Shown piece after piece: positions 27,083 through 38,000 of a stretch of DNA of 64,000 nt (positions are counted from its first letter, which is position 1; the number at the start of each line of letters is the position of its first letter). Under the pieces are notes generated by a model. The model ran no database searches. It was not told the DNA's origin and saw only the letters and a program-made list of their open reading frames with translations. A program made the translations under genes and the position numbers. The stretch is from Mactromeris polynyma (Eukaryota > Mollusca > Bivalvia > Venerida > Mactridae): the NCBI GenBank assembly GCA_032209605.1, contig JASFXZ010000001.1, forward strand, positions 37,576,619 to 37,640,618, read 5' to 3'.

Positions 27083-28040
27083 TCCATTAACATATTCCAA
27101 CAAAATAACCACTTTTGTGAACTATGGGTACAAGTTTTGGAGTGCATGACCTAAAGGTTTGCTCGATTGACAGAGAAAGTATGGACGTACCGTGTACATT
27201 ATATGTTGATTCGATATCAATTCAATGTGACATTAAAGTATTCCGTATAATACAATGCACCACGCTTTCAGAGCGGTATTTGACTATAGATATTGCCAGT
27301 ACGAAATTTGGAATGCTGGCGGGGTGTATGTTTTTGTGATCAGTGTTTTGGTGAATGAAATGTTTGTAAACACCATCAAATTTTTCGTTGTGGTATCTTA
27401 AGGTGAGATAATTATGAACGTGTCAAGTATCCATGCAGAACGATATTTGACTACAGATATGACGCGCATGGCAAGAAAAGCAATTCCATAACTCATCATA
27501 TAATGTAACATTAGTAAATTTGAAATCCTTTGATGTTTTCGTTGCTAATTTCCATTTTCCTTCATTCATAAGAGCTTAGAGTGATATGAGGACGTTTCGA
27601 AAGTATTTTCTTTCACTGCAATTGTGTTAAATTGCACAGAATATTACAACGTCATTCAAAAACAGCAGTTAACTTATAGATGAAAGTTCTGTATTATTTT
27701 CCAAATTGCTGAAAGTATGTAGTTAAATTGCAGTTTAAAAATCATTAACATCACTCCAAAATAAGATTCGAAGTATACTTTCCTCTTCTCAGAGTTGAAG
27801 TTGAACCACCTGAAGTTGATGGAAAAATAATATCGTTTGAATTAAAACATTATTATCACGTTGTGTTAGGTGAAAAAATCAGCTCACAGGAAATTATTAG
27901 ATACATTTGTTTAGAACACAGGTAAATTGTTTGTATGAAACCGAACTTCAGCTACTTGAAATAAATAGAGAGGTCGAGCTGTAAATGCTACAATTACAGT
28001 ATAGAGTCTCCAAAAAACACAAGGAAATATGAATATATAT
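27083..28040. other. intergenic, no feature recognised
   Basis: AT-rich, no supported exon or repeat. Confidence 0.5.
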
Positions 28041-28041
28041 A

Positions 28042-28134
28042 CAGTAAAACCTCAATAATAAGACCACCTTTGGGACTCTTGTCTTTGAGATGGTCCGGTT
28101 ATCGAGGTGGTCTTTAAGTGAGATTTTACTGTAC
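28042..28134. mobile_element. TACAGTAAAACCTC hairpin MITE, copy 3
   Basis: Left TACAGTAAAACCTCAATAAT and right TAAGTGAGATTTTACTGTA are mutual inverses. Between them, AAGACCACCTTTGGG faces GAGGTGGTCTT, so nearly the whole 93 bp can fold into one hairpin. It is the most compact family member in the window and lies 0.8 kb upstream of the first recognised Ig exon. Confidence 0.8.
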
Positions 28135-28139
28135 ATACA

Positions 28140-28950
28140 AACAAATGCTAAATCAAAATGTATAAGACAAAACTATGAGTACCGCACAGGAACGGTCAGC
28201 GGCAAAAACACAACCTGGGGATTTCAACCTGGTTATAGGATGCCTCAGCCTCACACCAAATCCTACACCCCCAGAACTTCATTAATGTGCTTTATGATTT
28301 TCTGAAATAATTACCGAATAACTATAGACAATGATAAAACTACTCGGCGTTTATGGGTGGTTGAGGTAAATAATATTTTATATCAATATATATGATATAA
28401 CGCAATAACCAACATGCAATTAGGATCACCTACTAATTATAGAGGCGTCAGGAAAAAGCAAAACATGCCACTAGTTTACAAAACTATTCTCATAAATAGC
28501 AAAACGCATAGATATTACATCGTTGACAACGTATTCAGATAATTGGGTGTAAAACTATAGTCCCGTCTGTCAAGCTTATGGAATGTAATATTGCAAAATC
28601 CTGGGTAAACGATAAAAGATGTTTATTCATATCCGACAGGAGGCTTTAATATTCGCTTGATAAACAATTCCTACTTGGAATTTTATCGCTTTCTGCTCTG
28701 TGATGTTAGTAGTTATTTATTAATTATGTAATTGCGTGTGTTAATTAGCAATATGTTTTTAACTTGTCACCACAGAAATACGATATCAAAACTGAAATAA
28801 ATTCCTAGCCACAATTCCACGGAATAAAGCAGTTTGATACATTTTAAGGAACCTTTCGATTGTCATGTATTACCGTAAATTAATTAGACATCTGCGTTAT
28901 ATTGCACTTTTTAATTGACAATGCTTTTATTAATTATTTTCATATATTTT
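28140..28950. other. sequence upstream of first recognised Ig exon
   Basis: AT-rich. It must contain intron sequence of the Ig gene, because the exon at 28954 starts inside a codon. The acceptor region just upstream ends TTTTCATATATTTTCAG. No upstream coding exon was recognised. Confidence 0.5.
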
Positions 28951-28953
28951 CAG

Positions 28954-29069
28954 TATTTTCATTCGACGGTCCTCTGCCGAGCTTCACAAATACACCAACT
29001 AATGTGTTAACTCACAAAGGATCGGTAGCCATTCTACGATGTGGTGTGGAAAATCTTGGCACCAAGACG
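28954..29069 (+). CDS. Ig gene exon: first half of Ig1
   Basis: Acceptor ATATTTTCAG|TATTTTC and donor AAGACG|GTAAGT. It enters at phase 1 (two bases complete a codon begun upstream) and leaves at phase 0. It encodes the A-C strands of Ig1, including the first disulfide cysteine in ILRCGV. The intron after NLGTKT, just before VSW, is a position I recall as shared in this family. Confidence 0.85.
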
Positions 29070-32000
29070 GTAAGTTCAATTATTTTTACGACTACCAACT
29101 TTGGTGTTGTGAGTTCCAAAATATTGACCAGGCATGATTATGGTTTCATTGACAATTTGAATGGGTGTAATGCATACTTATCCCTCATTACATATGACGA
29201 TGTTGACAATCACTCGCGATACAACCAGTCAATACTTACTGGATTCCTAGGAACATTGGTTAGGTCATTGGTTGAATTCGTACCTATGATGATTAGTCAG
29301 TCTAGATGTTTCTAAAGGGAAGAACATTGTTTGGCATGCACATGTAGTTGCTTCACACTTACCAAGTCGTTTTGGCTCTTAGTAAACTAATGCAATCTCG
29401 AAAACGCGATGTAATGGTTTGCGGATGTGTCAAGTTAACACAATTTGCAAGTTCATTTCATTAATTCTCGTAGGCCATAAGGCCCATAGAGGTAACTTAA
29501 CATAATATGGCAAGCAATTTAATAACAACAATACAGGGAAGGTGAAAAGGACACACAATGATCAAGATCAAGCGATTGAATGATTCTTGAAAATATAGAA
29601 ATGTGAAAGAACTATGCATGCAGATGTCTTAACATTACTGCAATATATAAGTTCACACATACACACGTATATTGTCAGTAATGATATAAAGAATGATAAT
29701 GTTATGCACTAACGTCAATGAAAACATGTAACGATGTATATATGTATAGTTTAACCCGTTAAATAAACCAATAATCTACATAATCTAATACATGCATTCA
29801 TTACACATGCCAAATTGTGAGATTTGCATGGATTAAATATTGACATCCTACCATTGACGCAAACGAACCTCAATGACAAATGCATCAATCGTCCACGTGA
29901 TGTCAAGAATGTATTACTGAAGACAAGCGATAGATATATAATCATTGACAGTCAAAAATCACTAAGTATCCATGGATTTAGTTAACCCTAAGGAAAGATC
30001 CGGCATACATAACGCCTTGATTACATGTAAAACGTGTTATACATTGTTTTTTAATTTAAAAGTGACGGAATATTTTAATGATGTATGGTTGCTAGCAATG
30101 CCGAAAATGAACAAGGAAGCACATACTTTGATAGGTAAGTAACCGATAGACAACAGTTTTGAAATTGATGGAATTTAATTGCACAAAATTATAGAACTGT
30201 TCGTGGACAACTAAATGTACGTATTGTTTGCTTTACAGGTTTCATGGCGAAAACTACCGTACAATGTCCCTATTACTGTTGGTAAGGAACAGTTTCTGGA
30301 AATAGACAGATTCAGGCTGGTGCGAGTTCTACATTTGGAGGAATGGAATCTAAGTATCAAAAATGCTCAACTCTTTGATTCAGGGACATATGAATGTCAG
30401 GTCAGCTTAAAGGACGAGAAAATTAGGAGAAATATCACCCTTACAGTTCTAGGTAATGTTAGTTTATTAAGTGTTTTTGAGTTATAGTAATCAGGGTTCA
30501 TTTGTTTAATGCCATCATGACGTCAGGCCAAGCAGCCTGGGCCTGAGATACCTTCATGCAACCTGGTGTAGCATAACTGCTAATATTTCAACCCATAGAC
30601 TAATCATATATGAAAACGCCAAAGTAATGATGCGTTTCATCGCACAAATCTCCGTTGCGAATTTCCATTACTTCAACAATGGCTGAAATTGCAACCACAT
30701 ATGGCTGCAATAAGGTCAATTGCTGTATAAATATGTGCCTACATCACAGCTGGATGGTTTATGAGTGAATTACTGACTGCCACTAAGTACATATCGGTAT
30801 CTGCACGTGTTTTCTATATGAATAAATCAAAGAAGCTATTTATGGGGGGCACGAATTATCACATTGATGATTACAGAGAAAGTTTATACCAGGTTTATGC
30901 GCAATAACCATAGTGTAATGACAACTGGGAGTGCTTATGTCCATAATCAAGACACGGTGTGAATATTGATATATTTGCTATGAATTATAGTTTGGCTATT
31001 TGAGGCCATGTCCGATGAACGAGGCAATATGCCTGTTTTGTACACAGAGTATGACGTCACGGCGTTTGACTAGCTCTCTGTACTTGGGACTGGTAAGGTC
31101 CAGTATTTCTCTTTATATATACGCTACAAAATAGTTCCCAATACCAAAACGTCAACACAAAGTTTTACGAGCGTAGTAACCTGTGACTGATACAGTGTGC
31201 AATTGGATGCCATTCCATGAAAATTACCCGTTACATTAATGAGTTGTTTTTGTGATATAAAAGATTTGTTGAGTCCAATTTGAAAGTCGTTCCTATCCAG
31301 CATGCTTCGTGCGAAAGGATAAAGACTGTGTTCATAGTGCGGTCAACACTTACAAAGTAGCAATATGCCAACTTTTTCTCTAATTAGTAGCTCTATGTCA
31401 TCGTATCACTGTCATTTTATTCCCACTTGTTCTAAAATCAACCGCTTATACATTACGATTGTATCGACACTACACATACTGACAAAAAAAGAAGCGCTTA
31501 CTCGTGACCCAATGTATGGGATGTTGCATTTAGTTCAACCACAATGAAATGTTTCTTCTTTCCGCCGACATTTGTTCTCTGTCCTGTTAAATATTATTGT
31601 TTCTGTGTAAAATTAACATTGTATTATCTCTATTTACACAACAATCGCATCGTTAACGGTTGATATAAGCGCTTGTTTTGTTTTTAAAAATGTATCTGGC
31701 TCATCTGAACCTGAAGTTTTTTAGTGAGCTTCAATTGTTGTTACATTGTCTAAAACATCATTAATAAGAACCAAGGCCATTTATAACCGTTAAAACCCAT
31801 CTTGTTTAATTGTATTACTAACAGACAAAACTAGTACAAAAACACCCACTTTTTAAAAAAAAATATGATAATACAAACGTCTTTTTTCGACAAATACAGA
31901 GAAATACATTATAAATGTATTCTGTGAAAATAAATATTCATTGAAGTCAAAACAAGATAAAGTATATGTTTCATGCTTGTTTATTTAAACAAATGAACAC

Positions 32001-35000
32001 AAAAATGAACATAATATATATTTAAGTATATACTTACGATACCGGCTTAAATGACCTTTCTCAACCATAATTTTAAAAGCGAGTACAGGTACTTCATTAT
32101 TCGATTTTGACCACTTCTTTCCATAACATAACCGAGAGTTATTGGGAGATTCGAGGTCAATAATTACTGAACAACATAATATAGAAAGTTCTGCATCTGA
32201 AAGAGGGGACTGTGCAAATTATCCGTTTTGAAATTCTCCCCCTATTTGACCTGGAACAGGGTATTTCTATTATTATAATTATTACCATAAACCCCTTGTT
32301 TTAGAATCAGATGCAACACTGAATCAATATTTTATTTTTAAAATTTGTTTTCCAAATAACACACAACTTTTTGCAGATTTTCAAAAATTGCTAAAAAAGT
32401 TCTCAATGAACGTCAAAAGAGAATGTTTATGCCGGTGTTGTGAAGCAGTAAATTCACACACCCACTTAAAATTAGTCCGGGACTAAAAATTCTCGAACTC
32501 CAATAAACATCGGCTACCGAAGAACGGTAACCACAATTCTGAGAAAATATTCGTGCAGTGCTTAATTTGATGCGTTTTGGCATTCAGTGATTACATTTCA
32601 CTGAGACAATAGTTCGACATTATAAAATATTCATAAATGCAGAATGAGTTTTCCATCAGTTCAGTTAAAGTGCATTTTACTAAGAGAATGTCTAAACGTA
32701 CACTTTCAAGACGAGTATTGTATTATTATGAGAAATGTAGTGAAATTCTTGAATAGAACTAAGTAAAAGGTTTACCAGAATGGTTACTACAATACAGGCA
32801 ATACAAATATGTTATACATCACTACAACCTTATACGTAATGTATGTGACCAACTAAGTATGTTTCCTTAAGGTTGATTTATATGTATCTAATGTTAGTGT
32901 ACTTTAAAAGCCGACTACACCTAGTTCATAGGTATTGTTACACAGTAAAGTAATAAGAACACGTTTTTTATTTGACTAGAAAAAAATAGATTGACATTAT
33001 TCGCACTATGTCTCTTAACCGAACTCCCATTGGGCAAAAACCGAACTATATAGCGCTTCTACTTTCTCAGTGCCTCTTGGAATATGAACATAAATCTATT
33101 GATAAATAAATATTTGCACTTATTTTGTTTAGAGCATTTATATTGCTACTATTATCCCTACTATTAATCTTTTACTGACATGTTAAGGAATTCGTCGCTT
33201 TCGCCATGCATGTGGACCTGCTCAAAGGAGGGCGATATAACGATGCATCATCTCTATGGTCCTACACGATGCAATTTAAAAGACTTACAGGAAAAGCGGC
33301 GCACCATTGCGCTTTTGCGACTAGACATCACGGCAATGCGACGATACATCACGATGTTACGACTAGATATCAAGACAATGTGTTACGCCATCGAGGCATT
33401 GCGACTCGCAACCGCAGCAATGCAACATTATTGCCGAAACATTTCGCTTAATACATGCGTTTGGAGAATATTACAGTACTAATTGCGATGTATTGAATAT
33501 GTTAACAAGATATAAATAGTTTGCAACATTTTTAACATATATTGTACAGTGTTCAAAGCATTTGTAGTTTGGGGGGGGGGGGGGGGGGGTTAAGAGTATC
33601 TCTCATCATTTTCTCATTGAGATGGCACATTGCTCAATTCGACCTACAGAAATAGTGTATGTTATGTTATGTGCCACATCGTAACTTATGTCTGGAAATA
33701 TGGACCCCATATACGCCAAATGTCATTATGGCAATAGAAATACGAAGGAAGCAAAACATACGTAAACATTTATAGTTAATTACTGATGTAATATGCTTGC
33801 TATTGAAATAGTTTGCATTAAGGAGAAATTTATAACCAATACCCGCGGTGTAATTTGGCATATGATCAGCATGCGATTCCCCTTTGAGACTATATAGTAA
33901 TAATGTCGGCTTTAGAAAAATGTGCATGCCAAATTTGCACATTAGGTTAGAGATACCACACTTGTATTATAGGTGAAATGCAAACATTAATATGTATCTA
34001 TCATTCGGAATGCACGTAAAACCAAACATTGAAATACGGGTTACATCATAAAAGCATTCTTCATTCCCTCTCTCCTATTTATCACTGAGAAAAAATATTG
34101 TAATTGAAAATGCATGTGTGCCCTCACTGAGCTTGTTCAAGTTCTTGTTTAACTCACGCAGGAAGAAACGAAACTCAATAATTATGTTTTATCATCTTTA
34201 TTGTCTGGTACCTCTTCTATATCGGTGTAAATATTTGTGTTTGAGCCTGATAGACAACGATTTGAACCGACGTGAAACGATTTTGGATGCATTTATTCGC
34301 AGTGCTAATCTTATTCTCATTGATCTGGTCAAATAACCGCGGTTGTCAACTTCAGCGTGTGATATACCAACAGCTAACCTCTAAAATTTGACTTATCTGG
34401 TGGAAAGATTGAGGACGCTCTGTAGTTATGATCATACGATGAATAACGTTGGCTTTTTAACTGTCGGGGCGAAGCTTAACGTGAAAATCGGATTTTATTG
34501 AATGTTTTAAAAATGTTATGCCTTGATATGTCGGGACAGTAGACTTGAAACTTTAATGACAAAAATCGTCATGTGCGTTCTAATTCTTACATATAGTTTA
34601 CTTGTCATGTGACATTTCATGGGTCATGTGGTTCTTCGTAGTGGCAGGGATTTTATACTCGGAACTTGAATCATATTTGCGACAAGGTTGAGATCATTAT
34701 AAGACAATTAATGTAGTTACATAAACCTTACAAAGAAGAGATTGCAACCTTGATTTCTAGGACCAGAACCAAGTTTTCCGCTTTTGAATGGTTCCATTAT
34801 GTTTTGCTATGTAATGTTTGTATGAAATGAGAGGATCAGTTTCACTTTATGATTGAATGTCCCTTTGATAAATCCTTAGGCAGAGTATATCAACAACTAT
34901 TTTTGATCGGTTGGTCGATTATTTTTACGGATTTTCAAAATTTTAGACACGAAAGAACTCCTTCTCAAACAGCCATACATTTCGTCTTGGCAAATCCAGG

Positions 35001-38000
35001 TTGATAGCTTTGGATACCGCGTACAATGTGTTTTATAAAGATGGATTAACACATATTTAATGATCATAAAATAAACTATTAACGTATGATGAGACGTTAA
35101 CATATGCTGCGCAGTTGTCAGTATGTATTCAAGAAACAATTGTGTATAGTATAATTATCTCATTAACGTGTTTGCGTTTAAACCACTTGAATGCGTAAAT
35201 TAGTTACTTTAGCTCATTTTCATCAATCATCCATGACAAAAGCTTTCCAAAAACTGATTTGTTTTGCCCTGTATCACTCACATTCCTTTCTTAATAGTAA
35301 AATACGTTCTTGTAACAAACCTACAACTAGACATTGGTGCTCTTAACAGTTGGATGCGTGTTTAAAAGGGGAGGGATTTTTTCCTGGTCCGTAATGATAA
35401 GACGTCATGCTGCGAACTGATCAAAAGTCTAAACCTAACCGACATAACACCTCTAAAGTAAAATCGGTTCACTACGTACGCGGATTGATTTAAGTCATTT
35501 CGAGACGTAGAACAAATATTATTGGTGGTATTTATATCCATCTGTCCGTCCGTCTGACTTAAGTTTGTATCGCTCATATCTAGAAAACTACTTGACCTAA
35601 GGTAACGACACTTCGTAGAAATTGCATTCATCCATAAAATTGCACATGTTTTTTGACAGGGTCTTCCATTTTAGAGCAGAGTGATGCCCCTTCATTTTTA
35701 AAGTGGGGACACCTGTGTCATGTGAACACATTGGAAGTCAGTCCGTCGATTATACGACTAGCGTACGCCTTCTTTCTTATTGTCTGTCACATTTGATACA
35801 GTTTCCATTAATCAAGTGTTTGTATGACTGATGAACGCAAAAGGGAAGAATACTAAAAATATTCTTATGGAAATAAAACATTTTCACTTAAGAATAAATT
35901 GGTATTAATATCGTTAATTCACATCCAGCTTCAATGACGATGTACGTGCCTAAAGTCACCCAAGTACTTGCGACACAACTTAGAATCAGTATAGACATTT
36001 CTCTGCTAATCAAGATGCCATTTCCTTTGAGTAAACTACAGATAATCTGGATTAGGTTTGCAAAGAATGGGTCATGCGTGAATAGATGCAGGAATCGGGC
36101 GGGGATATAACAAACCATTTCGTTATTTTCGGCTACGTTTGTTTCTAAATGGAACAGAAAAAACGTTGGCTAATTGTTCATCGTCTAAGTACTTCAGCAT
36201 TAGGTTATCGAGTTCAATCACAAAAAAAATTGACACACGCATTAGCTATGTTAGTTATGTTACTAGGGTTAACGAAAATGTACCCTAACTATAAAAGCCT
36301 GGAAACCATGCTAGTACTCCTACACACAGACATTACATGCCATAAACATCAAACATATAATGTTAAATAAACTAACTGGTACATATTCCACGAACATTTT
36401 CACGATTATCTGCATATTTTGCAATATTGTTTCCAATTAATCACGATGTTAAGCCTGAACTTCAATCATCATAACTTTTATAACAATGAGAGAGAACGTC
36501 TTTCTGAATGTACTGTGAAAACACTGCTTACTAGCGACTGTAAACGTTTCTAATCTTTTTGCAGATGTTTTTCAACACGAATTTAAACTTAATTAAAGGA
36601 CCCCATTACACTTTCGGACTTGTATGGGCTATAAACACATACAATCAATCATCTTTAAGCTTCTAGTTTTTAATAAGAACTCATATTTATATAAGAGTTT
36701 TAAGGTTTTTTTGAAATTAATGATAATCAGTATCTGAGTATGTACATAAATGTCTGAACTAAAATCGATCAAATCAATCAATCAACTTCGGTTGAATATT
36801 AAACCTAAGATGGCGTCAAAATACGCACACTAGTATATCGGAAATTTAGATTTTATTTTAGCGAGAATTATGGATTTCTCGAAATACGTGATTTTTTACG
36901 AAATAAGATACCTGCGAATTCAGTGATCGAAAAAGTAGTATTGCTTGTTATTTATTGGTATGTAGAAATATAGTTTTTTTTTCTTTTTTCAGAAGCTACA
37001 ACAATTTCAGTTAAACCGAGTAAGTATAAAAACATGATGGTTACTGTACTGTGTATTACATTTAAGTCACACGGGTTCGTTAATGTGGGCGTTTGTGCAA
37101 ACGTGCGCGAATAGCTGTATGTAGATATGTCTTCGAAGACAGTTAAACGTCTGCTTCCTTGTATATTATGTCAAATTTAGCAATACTAAAACATTTTTTG
37201 TCGGCAAGGATACCATTCCTTATCAAATATACAACATACTCTTTACATACTTTAGTTACATACAATTGAGACGCCGCTTTAAAAACGTTATTGGTTATTT
37301 TTATGAATGTAAGTTTAGTATAAAGCAACGAAACGTGTTTGCTGTCTACCTAGTAGGAATATGTATGCTATAATGGAATTGCTGTTATTAGACTATGTCA
37401 CCATATTCTGATGTTTATTAACAGGTATACATCTATCTGGGACGCAGATCGTTGAAAAGGGTTCGCCTATAAAACTCGTGTGTAATGCTACGGGTGACGA
37501 TTCCCCACCTCAATCAATAGACTGGTTCAAAGACGGTATTAAACTTCAGACTAGTTATGCAAACCAAATTTATATTCATCAACACGTGTCAATATCGGAC
37601 CATGCCATAGCAAGCACACTTGACATAGATAAAGCCCGTATGTCCGATATGGGTTTATACGTGTGCCGGACGTCACGGAATTTAGCCACACGGATGAAAG
37701 TAGATGTCTTGAATGGTAAGGTTCTTTTTGCGGTGTTTATTTGTTATCATTTAATTGTAACATACTGTACTACAAATTTGTTTATGCAAGTTAACCGTCG
37801 TTGAGGTATAAAACGCTCGAATAAGTGAGATTTTTCAGAAATACTCCGATACCCATATACTATTCCAGAAAACAGTATTGGAAAGTAACTAATATCGTAA
37901 GAAATTCTCCAAGTAAAAGAAAAGAAGTTCAAACTTATGCTTCATTTACAATATGTAAGCATTCTCAATTATGTTGTCTGGTTAATGATTATTGAATAGA

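Larger units (their letters stand above)
30453..36992 (+). other. Ig gene long intron
   Basis: A 6540-bp intron from GTAATG to a very strong polypyrimidine tract and CAG. It contains a degenerate 42-bp tandem repeat (33290-33440), a run of 19 G (33571-33589), a possible LINE 3' fragment (about 34740-34880) and a mollusc-type dispersed repeat (35510-35745). The rest is unremarkable AT-rich sequence. Confidence 0.75.

Noticed and set aside
28902..28953. Met at 28902 as the start of the Ig protein
   Set aside because: The stretch before 28954 reads as a T-rich intron end with a clear CAG acceptor, and the residues there are not a signal peptide with a cleavage site.
29070..29315. Extension of the first Ig exon through the open frame to 29315
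   Set aside because: A GTAAGT donor lies at 29070, and only splicing to 30239 restores the VSW core of the Ig fold.
30519..31062. TGACGTCA-like words at about 30518 and 31051 as promoter elements
   Set aside because: Single short motifs inside an intron with no TATA, initiator or first exon nearby.
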